DNA from: Morinoia aosen
Taxonomy: Eukaryota > Arthropoda > Malacostraca > Amphipoda > Talitridae
Length of the DNA stretch: 64,000 nucleotides
Assembly (NCBI GenBank): GCA_030386875.1
Contig: CM059560.1
Span: forward strand, 31,552,183 to 31,616,182
Direction: 5' to 3'
The notes under the pieces were generated by a model. It was not told where the DNA came from. It ran no database searches and saw only the letters and a program-made list of their open reading frames with translations. Position 1 is the stretch's first letter, and each line of letters opens with the position of its first letter. Below, piece after piece: positions 52,087 to 64,000 of this stretch. Both the position numbers and the translations under genes were made by a program.

Positions 52087-55000
52087 GTGGTGGGCTTTAT
52101 ATATACTGAACTTTACTAATTTAAGAGGAATGAAGGTATATAAAAACACACCCTGAAAATGTATCAAACTCGAAGGAAAAATATTTAATGACTGGAAAAA
52201 AACAAATTCTTCAACCCAGAAGTTTTGAGGTGCTCAAGCCTCAGGTGTCGTTAAGATCGCCTCAGGTTTCGCCTCAGGATCGTTATAATATAGATCCACT
52301 TCAAAACGTCTCTAAAGGGGATAAAATCTAGAGCGCTGTAATGAGTGGATGTTTTTAAAATTTTTGATACTACTTAATAAAGTTGAACGGAACATGTAGA
52401 AGGATGCTTTGTAGAACTTGCAGAAGATCGTGAATACGAAAAAAATGTGAAGTTGACACCACGACTTGGTCTACGAGTAGAGAGAAGAGACCTCTCACAA
52501 AACTAACGACGAAATTGTGCGGGACGAAGATAATTTTTCACAATTGGAAGCCGAGTCTCAATTTGCGAGGACGCGGTACTTTCGACACATGCCATGACCC
52601 AGATATGTACAGCGACAGGGCAATTGTTCTTCAAGGCCAAATAGGTTCAAAAGTGCCGTCATGGGATCAAAACCGGATCCGTGTTTGGAGAGAGTCCACA
52701 TTAAAGCGACAAGAGACTTCCCGCAGCTTTGTCACCGCACGGCGCTGTAGGGCGTCTTTCAGGCCGGGCTCTCTCCTGGCCGAGTCCTGAGAATTACGCC
52801 GAGGAGAGTAGCACGACCCCTGGAGGACAGTTTCTTATTCAACACGATGGGAGGCCACACTTCGGCATACGCAATGAAATACGTAAATGCAATCTCCCTG
52901 CGACAGGTTCTTATTCCACGCAACGGGATGCGATTTGTGGTCACATCGATGGAGAAAATGGAAAAGGTAACACTGAAGTAACAAATACGGAAGACTGGGG
53001 TCTCGCTTAATATGAGGAAAGGTCAATGTAGGAAAATAATGGCCGGTTTATTTAACATAAGCTCCTAGCTCATCGCAATTGAGAACCTAAATACCTTGAA
53101 AGTCAAAAGAAAATTAATCGTCAGATAACATTCCTGGTCGCCCGAAGATGTTATGGACAAAAAATTCAGCGTAAGAGATAGTTTAGTGGCAAATATTTAC
53201 TACTGCATAACATTTTCTGCTACTCCGCTCAGAATCTACAGAGGGTACTCAGTCCACTGCTATGAGATAGATAACTATGCATGTCAATCCACAGCTAGTT
53301 ACACTGGTAAAAAAAAGTCACAAGCATCTCTACGAGATGGAGAGATGAGCAAAAATAAATAAGCCCCACAACAGTCCCTTGCAACAAGCGAGACCAATTT
53401 TGTGGTGGGTCTCTTGGTTAGCTACTGAAGCGCACTACTTTCCTTAGGTATGGTGACGAGGACAGACCCTGTCGCTGAAGAACAACCTCCTTCAGGGCAC
53501 CCTGTGGGAGAGCACGTCAAACACGAGGTAGTTTGAAATGCTCTACAGTGGATCGCCATGCTGTGCAGTTCTTATAGATACGATATACAGTGGGTTGGGA
53601 TTTATCCAATAATTTTATTATTAAATTAGCCTATTAACACAATTAACGAAACGACCTCGCATCGTTCGTCATAGCGTCAACGATTTGTGTTTTCAAAACG
53701 TGAATACGCTGAATTATCTTTCACCTAATGTGAAATTTTAAGGACTAGAATCTCAGCAACCAAAACAGTAGAAACACAATACATATTGAAAGTTCTAACT
53801 CAGAGGAATTCAATTCAACTTATTCTGGTTAAAAAAATAGCGGTGGTCGGATTGCTATTTGGGAGAATGCACGAGGCAGAAAGTCATGATCCCGGCGAGC
53901 CGTTCAAATAACGTGATGGCTCAATTCAGCGCCAGAGCTCGCCGCCTCAAAATCGTGTCTTTAAAGGAACACCGAGATGGCAAACTCAGCAAACCAGTAC
54001 GCGTGAAGCTGGGCCATAAGAGGCATATTTCTTGGCAGTAAAAGTGCGTTGTCACGGCAGAAGAGGTGGTAAATCCTGCTCCAGAACTAGTCGTCGGCGC
54101 AGTCGCGAAAAAAATGATTGCGGCAGACGACGGAGGAAAAAATGCGGCACTAAATCTGTGCCAAAGCTGCTGGAGCGAAGACGTAGCTTCCTGAGGTTAC
54201 AGAAAGAAGGGTTCTCTCCGACATCAACTGATTCAGTTAAGCGGCTGCAAATTCACACTGCTGATGTAAGCAGCAGAATTTGCGATGCTAAACTTGCTAT
54301 TTAGATGCATTAGTTAGTTGTCGATGCATTCTAAATCAATCGAAAGGACGGGCAACCATTAAATGACAAAACAAAATTATCACCGGATTCAACGAAAAAT
54401 TACCCCAAAATCATAAATCCTCGTTTACTGCAAGAGTTTTGCACGCGCTAATTTACAAGACTGTAGTATACATAAGTATACTACAAGACTAGCAAGTTTA
54501 CTCATGTCGAAATGGATACAAGTAGCATCTGTGAACAAAGTTTAGTGTTTATACACGCATTAGTAAAACAGCTAAACTTCTTTTAATGGGACCTACAATT
54601 CGTTACACATTTCGGCTGAGCATTTTCAGTCTAGCAAACAGTTTCCTCTACCAGTAAATGTGATGATAAATCTAATGGCACTCTTGAACTGAAGCATCTC
54701 CCTAATGACGGGTGCAAAACTGCAGATTCTGAACTATGTTGTTGGACTATATTTAAACGCGACATAACTAGCCATTCCTTATATTTTTACAGTCCTCTAT
54801 AAAACTTAGCCCTACATAATATACCACAAAGCAATCAACTCCACTGAGAAGACAGGACCTAATGGCAGAAAACATCGCCCGACAGAAGAAGTTCACTCAG
54901 CGACCATCAGGAAGCTTTCAAACAGCGACAGCAAACTGGCTAGCAATTATCAGCAATCTTGACAAAGATAACAAAGCTGACAAATGTTACCGAACTTTTT

Positions 55001-55855
55001 TTTTGAGCGTCAGCCTCCAGTCACAGAGACAACACGACCAATGCAGGCAGAGCTCATGATACAGATTGGCGGCGGTCGCGAGCTTGACACTAAGTGCACG
55101 ACGTGAAGCATGACATCCGCTGTTATAGCACCTAATTCTTCAACAAGCCGCCCGTCTTCCGCAGTAGCGATGACACCGATGTCGCCACTCGTGTAATTGC
55201 CCGCTGGTGACAACGCTACTCTGTCCTACGGCCGACGAAGTCGCGCACTTGCGCTAGAATACCAAATGGAAGGACCGTACGGCTCGTTATGGCGGAGTTG
55301 CAATTGTGAAGAAATGAAATGAGTTACGAAAGGGTTCTTATTTCATTGTTCTATTAAGCAGGCGTTGCCTGAAACACTGCAGCCCATTGCAGAATCTCAG
55401 TGACTTGCTGTAAGGAAATACGAACGAAACACATGGGTAAGAAACTTTAAATTTTAGAGTAATCCCGATCAATCTAAAGTACATAATCAGAAAAAAGTTC
55501 AGTATTTCTAAAGAAATTGAGACCCACGTAAACTCGAAGTTATCTAAAACGGTAGATTCTTGAGAATAAATGGCTAATAACTATTCTACACAAATGACAT
55601 CTCACTATTCTGACTTTCAGAAAATTTCGGCAGAATAAATTTGAGATCAAAATTTTCGACATTTTTAGACGTCGCCGAATAGCAACTTACCTTCTTTCTT
55701 ACTTACCTACAGTGGGGCTGCATGCCCTCGCCACACGGCCGTTATTACGCACAACAAGCACAATTCCATTGTACCAAAAAGCTTTTTTCATTTCTTTACC
55801 CACTGGCCGAATTTATGCTTTCCTCATCAACTGCGAGTACCATTGTTAAGAAATG
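52087..55855. other. Anonymous segment, nothing recognised
   Basis: 3.8 kb. An Arg/Lys-rich 90-codon plus-strand frame (54032-54304) is present but has no support as a gene. Confidence 0.4.
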
Positions 55856-55870
55856 ATACATATTAGTAGA

Positions 55871-56234
55871 TTGATTAATAATAAATTAGTTTTAGCCTCC
55901 CTTTACCCCAACAAAGATGTTCAAACAGAGGAAGGACGGAGGCACCATTTAGTATGGAGTTGAGAGAACGTGAAATCCATGCACAAAAGGTGTTGGTATC
56001 CCTGCAAAAGCTCCCGTTCGCACAGAAACAGTAAGATAAGAAGAAAGCTTATGAAAAAAGATAAAAGTTGAAGAAAGTCAGAAGTGCTGAGCAATAGGAC
56101 AGTTGGTCCTAAACAAAACCAAAAACCTTTTATTTTAATAAAATGATGGCCGTCCTAACTCTCAGCTCAGGACCTCAGATTTTCTTCCTGGGAGCGCTAT
56201 TCATACAGATACAATAGTTGTATCCTCTTGAGGG
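55871..56234 (-). mobile_element. R1 retroposon, complete, with target-site duplication
   Basis: A 364-bp copy. ATACATATTAGTAGA (15 bp) is duplicated exactly at 55856-55870 and 56235-56249. Tail ATTAATAATAAATTAG on the plus strand. The 5' end GATACAATAGTTGTATCC is kept, while the last hairpin is mutated (TCTTGAGGG). Confidence 0.88.
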
Positions 56235-56249
56235 ATACATATTAGTAGA

Positions 56250-58629
56250 GGAGGTCATGAGAGGTAGCCTGTTATAGCTTTCTTTAACACAATGTCAATG
56301 AGTATTTTCACTGCGCTGCTACATATAACAGAAAGTTATCACGAGTAGTTAAGCTGTCACCATTTGCAAATGCAAAATGAATGTGAGAATAATTAAGGAG
56401 CAAAAACATGAACTGCATTTCCTAGACTAGGTGTCAAGTATGCAAAGCACGAACTCTTGGATTATATACAATAATTTACCCCACATTTAAATTTTAGTTT
56501 CGCCATAGCTGACCTATATAGCATGACTCACGTAGCGAAGCGAAGAAAACCATAAAGTGAAAGAATGAATATAGATAGGCATTAGGCCCCAAGTCTTTTA
56601 GCTCAAACCTAGACCTGTTTTCAGCGTTCGTTTTAATCTAATTGCATTTATAAGGGAATACGCGAGCGCAACCTCCAGTTCTGGAAGCACATTTCAATGG
56701 TGGATAAAAGAGTTTAGAAAGACTGGCGGAAGATAAACGGATAGTTATTGTAAGGTTTCGAAAGAGAAGAATAGATGCGATTTAATCTTCATTCGGTTGG
56801 TAGAATTACACTTTTTCCCTAAAAAATTCGTCCCAAACTTAGTTTACTCTTGCAACATATTGATATTCAATTATATTATAATTTACAACAATGTTTTATC
56901 AGAAGAATCATTGTTTCAGATTTCGAGACTCGTCGATGTATGGAAATGCAAAGTCCAGGACACGAAGTACAAAAACTAAGCAAAACTGTAAATTTTCCTG
57001 CTCAAATTGCAGACCCTTTATTACGAAGATTCTCAACTTAGTTGGAATGCAAGTTAACTGATAGGTAATAAAAATAAAACGAATGACAGCGAAAAGCATT
57101 TTCAAAGCGTATAGAAGCTGGTTTAGTAGAAAAATAATTCTTTTTAATGAAACAATTTATAAGGAAAAAAGATTGTAGCTCGAATGCAATTTCAAGATTC
57201 AAGCAAAAGACATTCATCTGAAGTTAAATTGATGTACAGATGACATTCGAAAGCGGATTTTTATACATCACTTGAAGCTCAAACTCGTCTACAACAGCTA
57301 CAGCTTTAACATGATGCTTTCCAAAAGCGGCGATATGCTACTCACTATAAGCAAAACTAATAATTACCATATGGTAGACGTTATAAAACATAGAAACTAG
57401 TGCACATTCTGACGCAAAGATGAGCAAGTTTAAGGTCTACCACGTGACGCAGGCACGCATCAGGTTTAGTGACGCTCGTGAGCAAGTGCCCGCACAGATT
57501 ATTCTTTGAATGTTAGAACAAACTTGAAAGTACACGTCAATGTGAGATTTTTGACCACAAAAAAGGCGGAATAAATCAAGAAGAAAATTCCACCTCAAAT
57601 AATATAAGGCATACAACTTTAAGGGAGAGGTAAAATAGAATTAACGGTAATAACAGTTTTGTTAGGGGTTTCTATTTCCAGCAAGCTGTTAAAAAAGCTC
57701 ATGCAAAATGTGGAAAAGAAATGGTACTTAGAGAATTGCCGCTCGCTGTAGCGTTCCACTGAACACTGCAATGAGTTCCGACTTAAACCATAACTTCCGG
57801 CGCAAGAGCGAGTTGCACGCATGCGCCGCAGGAGCGGGAGACTGAGGAGACCATTACGAACAAGATGGATAGTGCGGCCGTAACGCGGGCAGTCAGTCGT
57901 CCGAGAACTGATGATGATTGCAGCAGTGGCATCAGCGATAGGGCCAACAACAGTTACGTCAATAACTGCACCGGCAACTGTTGCGTCAATAGAATCATCA
58001 AAAACCACTCAAATGGCAGGCAGTGCGAACGATCGAAGGCAGACACGACAGAACTAGAAATATTAAAAAAAAAACAATTAAGTTTGAAGATTGAGATAAA
58101 AAGTAATAAACATGCTAAAAGAACGCCTAACATAGATGGCACATCATTAACTAAAATCCAAGATAATAGAAAAAGGAACAGTCCACCACTAATGCTGTGC
58201 TAAAAATAAGCTGAACGAATCGCACCCTTTCACTATTTTCATAGATCAAGCAAGCTCTCGCTTCATAATTGGGAGTTTTTGTATTTCAGACAGGTGAGAC
58301 CTTATAGATGCCGGCACATCGTTCTATTTTCAGACATATGAAGTGAAGGGAAAAAGTAAAATCGAAGCACTTGTCTGATGAATACAGTAGACAACAGGGC
58401 CTGTTACCATGGTCTCTGAAGCGGGCCACCATTCGTAATGACCTACAGAGGAAAAACAACGAATACTGACGATCGAAGACAGACATGAACGATGCACTTT
58501 TTTAGACATTGTCAAGCTTTCCTCAACATCAAAATCTACGCTCCTCCTCCCCGCTCATGCAGTCCTCGAGAAGTTCACCGTACACCAAGAGTAGAGGAAG
58601 GTGTAGAAGAACCCGTTTACTATACAGTA
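56250..58629. other. Anonymous segment, nothing recognised
   Basis: 2.4 kb. A 112-codon plus-strand frame (57865-58203; open from about 57788) could not be assigned and is not called as a gene. Confidence 0.4.
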
Positions 58630-58840
58630 GACTAAAAAACGAGAGGTATTTGCACAAGGCGTGCCCTTACACAGGATATCCTGCGCATATGGAAACAGCA
58701 AATTAAGATAGAAGGGAAAGAAAAAAGAAAAACAAAGAAGGGATAGCAAAGATGGCGTGAAAGCTAACAGCAGCGAATTGGTCACGCAATATAGAAGACC
58801 CGAAGCCTATCTATATAGCTGAGGTAATATAACTGGGACG
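58630..58840 (-). repeat. R1b retroposon fragment
   Basis: GGAAACAGCAAATTAAGATAG followed by a purine-rich tract and GAAGCCTATCTATATAGCTGA, GGTAAT, ATAACTGGGACG. It shares its ending with the fragments near 10170 and 18945. Confidence 0.45.
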
Positions 58841-60046
58841 AAACTAGACGTAAAGACGAAAAATAAACATTCACACAAACATTGAATTTGAAAATGAAAG
58901 TAATCTATTAAAACGTCTAATATTTTTCAGCCCAGAAATCCAAGAATGAATTGAGCACAAATAAAAATTATTTTCGAAGAATCATGCCTAGATGGTATCT
59001 CCGGTAAGCCCTAGCGTGGGAGCTACGAGTATAAATATACACGAATGCTCGGCATTTTAGGTTGGGTAGGCTGGTATTTAAGAGAGCAGCTGTCCGCCGC
59101 AGGCTCGAGATGTTTACACGGGCCCGCAAAATTTACTGGGTGCCATCTTTTCATCGACTGGGATTGCTTAGCGAAATTGACTGCGGTTTTTATACGTCGC
59201 TATTGCAGCCATAATTCAGATCTGGGTTAAGAAATAACGCGTGTTGCGCTGCCTGAAGTTCCGTAAGCCACTTCTATTTTGACTCGCAAAATGCGGTAAG
59301 TTGTACAGGCCAAGTTGAAATAAAATTGATTGTCATGATAATCAAATGAACTGAGAAACGTGTCAAATTTAAAACGTAATCATTTCACACGCAAATTCTA
59401 TTAGATATTGTAAATCAAAGTGCATTAGTTTCTACATAAAAATGATGTGCGTTGGGAAATCAATAAACAAATCTTACCAACAGTAAGCACTACTGTAAAT
59501 GCACACTGGAATTAAAGCACTCGTTACTGGCCACTCTCAAACGCATTAAACAAGTAATTGTTAAAGCTGCTGGAAGTCTAAAATCAATAGACGGAATTTT
59601 TCGATCGTGATGGCGAATGATATTAAAGCCAGCACTTTGTAATTACTAAACTGTTGATAATTATTTGTTGATGCCGAAAGGGCACTGAAAGTTCCATGAA
59701 AGATAAATTATAACAAAAAACCGTCTCGATATTGACGTTCATTCATAGTCCGTGGCTTCTGATAGGCAGGTGTAACTTGCGCTGCAGTTTAAACAGGAGC
59801 CTCAAGTACAGATGGTCTTGTACAGCATTCGAGCACACCGCTGCAGGTGGTACGAGAAGCTCATGGGTCAACGCAGGCTTGCATCGAACTTTGACAACAC
59901 ACTCAGAAGGCCGAAATTCCAGCCACGGCAACGCTCCCAGTAACAGAAGAAGTCTTTCTGAAAAATCCACTACCACAGAATGTTAGTTTTATTGTTTTTC
60001 TCACTTCTTCACCATTTCCACTGCTTTTTACCGCCATCAAACGCGC
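58841..60046. other. Anonymous segment, nothing recognised
   Basis: No feature I can support. Confidence 0.45.
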
Positions 60047-60060
60047 TCATTGTCGTTAAA

Positions 60061-60420
60061 TTATTATTATTATATAAGAAAGTTTTAGCCACTCTTAACC
60101 ACGACAAAGATGTTCCAAGAGAGGAAAGAGGAAGGCACCATTTAGTATGGAGTTGAGGGAACGCGGAATCTATGCACAAGGTGTAGAGAAACAGTAAGCT
60201 AGGAAAGAAGTTCATGAAACAAGAAAAAAGTTGCAGAAGAAAGTAGTAGGTGCTGAAAAACAGGACAGCAGTGAACCGAAAAAAGATGGTCCGTAACAGA
60301 ACAAAAACCTATTTAATTGCAACAAAAAGGAAGCCTACCTAACCTTTAGCTCGGGCCCTCACATGGTTCCCCTGGGAGCGCTAATTCCCATAGATACAAT
60401 AGTTGTATCCCCCTGAGGGG
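60061..60420 (-). mobile_element. R1 retroposon, complete, with target-site duplication (reference copy)
   Basis: The cleanest copy, 360 bp. TCATTGTCGTTAAA (14 bp) is duplicated exactly at 60047-60060 and 60421-60434. On the minus strand it begins CCCCTCAGGGGGATACAACT and ends with a TAATAATAATAA tail. The middle is pyrimidine-rich on this strand. No A/B-box pair is clear and no protein is encoded, so it is most simply a SINE or a LINE-derived non-autonomous retroposon. Confidence 0.9.
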
Positions 60421-60434
60421 TCATTGTCGTTAAA

Positions 60435-63400
60435 ATGGCTGTGTTCATTTATTAGGCTTAATGCTTTTATCTCTCTATATTGCAGGAAAATAATCGAGAA
60501 TACAGAGTTCAACCAGCACACTTGAGTGACTCAAACTTCAAAGAAAAAAAGAATTACCGACTAACACGACTATATCACAACACACGAGTTCAAAGTACAT
60601 GGATTTGAGAGCTGCACCCAGTTCCAGCAAAAGCAGAGCTCCCTAGATGTGCTCAAGAGCACCAAGTGAGGAATGAGAAAAAGAAGAAGCAGAGCGCACC
60701 CGCACGCATTAGGAGAAGCAATAAAGCTCGGCTTTATAATGAAGAGCATGAATTCAAACGAGCCATTCTCCCCTTGGACACATAAATTGAGGACCTAAAG
60801 AGCGCAGTTTTCCCGTGCGCGAGCTGAAGTTCACGGCATTTGCATAAAGGCTTCATTAATTCAATAAAGCGCAGGGCATACATAACGTCTGTGACTGGTA
60901 CACCTCCTATTTGCATGAGGTGTTGCTGGAAGCCGGACCAGGTGTGAAGGAGGGCAGGCAGCCAACTGAGCTCAACGCTAATAACCTCTTCTTGCGAAGA
61001 CCACCATGCGATACTATAATTAACATCCCGTGGCTGCCCTAAAAAAATTCTCGGCTGCTTTATTTATTTACAAGGAAAAACAAGAATTATTAAGCCTCTT
61101 GCATAACTTCACTTGAATCGATCTGCTGTAGTTGAATGAACACAGGCTAACAACTGGTAGCATGTGGCAGCTCAGAATATCAAACGAGTTTTGAAAAAAA
61201 AATTAGAACGAATTCTATCAAATTGCATGTGTAAATCGGTCACCATTCATATGAGAGAATATATGAGCGGAAAACTGACAAGCATCTGGAGAACTCACCA
61301 CTAAAGGTTATTACGAAGAGCCCTGCTATTCTGCCAGAAATTATTCACCACGAGGCACTTTGTGCTACTGTAAAAATAAATTGCCACATTAATGATGCAA
61401 ACCAAGCCACAGTGCGCCACACAAGCTGCAGAAGCCATGCTCTGGAAGCTAACCTAAGATCCCGGAAAAAGTGGCTCTTTTCACGGCACTCAGCATTAGA
61501 CCGATGACGAACACGCTTCAAAGTTGAGTAAAGCGACACGGCGTGTCCGTCGTACACCTCCTATCACGCTAAGATGCGCTATTGAATTCTGGAAGCACTT
61601 TGTAAGCGTCAGGTCCTGCACACGGGGCGACAGGGCAGCACGGCCGTCTCTCATAAATCACGAGCGTCTCCATACCTCACCGTCAGTTTGCGCGCGGTTG
61701 GTCAAGCCACTCGGAAAGGATTCTCTGCTGTCATGGGTCATGCAAAGCCTTCTCTAGATGTATTCAATAAAGTTATCGTAGCATGGATACGTCGATTCGG
61801 CCAAGCCTCCGAATATGCGGTAAACTTTGCGATTCTAAATTAAAATAAGGTATAATGCGAGCTTTACAAATGTGGCGTTAACTGAATTTCAGAAAAGGCA
61901 TAGATTTAAGCCTTTCTAATGCTGGTTGGGAGTACAAAAGCCATTAGAGCATCTTTTAGGCTACAAATATCAAGGGCTCGTAAATTCAATTACACTTGCT
62001 CCCACACTGAGAATAATTTCAACTGTTCCTGCCCCATATATGCTACATTAAATATCGCTATTTAAAACGTGTTCCAATACACTTAACCATATAGTGTACA
62101 TTAACGATAAGGTAACTACTAATCCCACTAAATAAATTTTATTCATTAATTCACATATTTACTATTTCTATTGATAAATCTCCATATTCAGGTGAAGATG
62201 AATAAAGATTGTAATTAGCGCATAAATGGAAAATTTTATTAAACGTTATCAAACGAAAAAAATTTTTTTTCAACAAGACTATTCCCCGCACTAAAAGTGA
62301 AATAAAACGTGATACTTGCGAAGTCATTATTTAAAAGTTATTGAAAGTTCAGGCACAACATTTGGAAGCAGATAGAATACCATCCATTCAAATGCCGGGC
62401 ACAAGCCCTGGCTGCTGCACAACACCAAGGGAGAATACCGTTGATTTAAATTCAGTAAAAATGTAAATAATTTTCTAACCAATCTTTCATTCCCATCCAC
62501 TTCTATTCTGAAATGACAGATCTAACCGGCAGTCTTCGTAATAATTAGAACTATTAATACAATAGTTTCACTGATATACATGGTTGTAATAGTTCATATA
62601 CTAGTGCACTTAAACAAAAAAATTCATTTTAAATTCGGACTGGCTGAATGAAATGAGAAATTTATTTAAATTTTTTACTTAATAAAGGATAACTCCCTGT
62701 GCACAACTGAGCAATAATTTACATCATTAGGAGAGTTATGATTAAGATGCAATCTAACTGTAATTTTGTGCTCCACGAATAACATTAGTGTTTATACAAC
62801 AAAATGGTCGTAACTGGCACTTCTGAGAATTTCCATGCGTTCGACATGGCATCCAAATGAATGAAAAAAATCGAAGAAAATAATTTGAAATAATTAACTG
62901 AATCCCTCAAGTTTCCAATGATAGGCCAACAAATCTGTTGTAGACGATTGTGATAAACATAAAAATTCGGAAGAATGATTTTCTAACATAAGAGCAACGT
63001 GAGCTTGCAACTAAATGTATATTTTTCGTACCCGACAAACTCAAAAATCTCATCTCAAGGACACGTAAACGCTACCGGAACGAGTGAGAGAGACGAATAC
63101 GGATCGAAACAAAAAGTTAATGACATTCACAAGCGATAACTTCCAAAGAGCGTATCGATTAACAGCAGGAAATTAAGCCATATCCGCCTCGTGACAGGCT
63201 AATTCTAGCATGTAAATTCTTAAGCGATTCAAAGCCTTTGTGTGGGTCAACAAACGCATTCCGGCAGCACAACGCGGCCCGCAGGGTGGTGCCCTGGCAG
63301 GGGCTGTGGCGCACCCGAGCAGGGGTAAAGAAACGCGCTCGGCTGGAACTGAGAAGCAACGCTGCTTGTAAAAGGGACGAGAGCGTCAAGGATGGTGAAC

Positions 63401-64000
63401 AGAGGCACAAGTGGGAGCTATGGGAACTGTGAAAGAAGGCGAATGGAAACGCAAAGAATGTTGAAATTGAAATGAACAGGCGATAAATGATGGGAAATAT
63501 GAATCTAAAACAGACACCATCTTAAATATTGCGACTAAATGAAATAAATAAGAAATAATAAGTGTCTGTTACATATACACAGCCAACTTCCACGAATAAA
63601 TTATTACATTCGTTTTGTTTTCCTACTCACATACATCGACTTATACTTTGCATCTCTATCAGTTAATATTGAGCACCAGTTTCTTAATGCAACTTGAAAC
63701 ACAACTCAGAGCACACAGTTACGGGTGTGTCAGGTTGCAGAAGATTCACTCTCAGTTCCAATTTGAACTAACCTTTCCTCACCGTACATGGCTAATATAT
63801 CATCACTTAATAGTTCTAGTTCACAACAGCAGCCGAGCTGTTATCTTCACTCAGTGCCGAAATATTTCATCTTCTTCTGATCGGCAAAGTACCAAATTCA
63901 ATGCATGAACAAGGCAATACGAGAAAAATAATTTTCAAATCGAGCATAAAACAGGGAAACAATTTCAGTTACAAAGCGGATTCCTAAAATTCAGTTCTTC
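60435..64000. other. Anonymous segment to window end, nothing recognised
   Basis: 3.6 kb. A GC-richer patch at 63240-63330 lacks LRR or other recognisable coding similarity. The upstream slit exons were not found here. Confidence 0.4.

Noticed and set aside
54032..54304. 90-codon Arg/Lys/Ser-rich plus-strand frame
   Set aside because: Low-complexity basic composition, no recognisable domain, no supporting neighbours.
57865..58203. 112-codon plus-strand frame with a charged ELEILKKKQLSLKIEIK segment
   Set aside because: It is among the longer unexplained frames here, and the segment vaguely recalls coiled tails of transposon-encoded proteins. There is no motif, splice evidence or repeat context to support a gene.
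60361..60420. Hammerhead or HDV-type ribozyme at the R1 5' end
   Set aside because: The conserved hammerhead core (CUGANGA...GAAA) and HDV-like nested pairing are not evident; only simple hairpins are visible.
63159..63410. GC-richer minus-strand frame as a possible upstream slit exon
   Set aside because: No LRR consensus, cap cysteines or phase-2 72-nt structure.

Overview
The window looks like arthropod nuclear DNA: AT-rich, with long introns full of transposon-derived repeats. Insect versus crustacean cannot be settled from this sequence. It is essentially the 3' two-thirds of one gene on the minus strand, the Slit guidance ligand (slit). I reconstructed 21 coding exons from position 41762 down to the stop codon at 823-825. 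All 20 internal junctions have GT/AG splice sites and compatible phases, and together they give one open frame of about 1,092 residues. The order is: last LRR and C-cap of LRR domain 2; complete LRR domains 3 and 4; EGF 1-6; laminin-G; EGF 7; and a C-terminal cystine knot ending in Cys-Tyr. The signal peptide, LRR domain 1 and most of LRR domain 2 were not found and should lie beyond position 64000 or in exons I failed to see.

Layout from low to high coordinate: 1-822 is gene-downstream DNA and 3' UTR. 823-12411 holds the densely spaced C-terminal exons (cystine knot back to the N-cap of LRR domain 4). 12412-20565 is an intron carrying a 5.68-kb foldback-type element (12673-18355) with near-identical 2,726-bp inverted arms and a perfect 9-bp target-site duplication. 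20566-25010 holds LRR domain 3. 25011-41690 holds the C-cap exon of domain 2 (27438-27595), two related minisatellite arrays, another minisatellite, and many copies of a SINE-like retroposon. 41691-41762 is the last recognised exon. 41763-64000 has no recognisable exon and consists of anonymous intronic or upstream DNA with more retroposon copies.

The most interesting material is in the introns. (1) The foldback element has tandem 182-bp repeats in an ABAB arrangement, tRNA-like promoter remnants and a LINE reverse-transcriptase C-terminal fragment present in both arms. (2) A family of about 360-bp retroposons, called R1 here, has exact 12-15 bp target-site duplications in four copies, a strongly structured 5' end, and every copy I found in the same orientation as slit transcription. 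(3) A TTAA-flanked 840-bp piggyBac-like non-autonomous element sits inside one R1 copy, so other R1 copies serve as the empty site. (4) Apparent decayed duplicates of a slit exon lie in its downstream intron. (5) There is a relic of a protein with 23-residue repeats.

No second protein-coding gene could be supported. Most open reading frames in the window are chance frames, minisatellite read-through or transposon debris.
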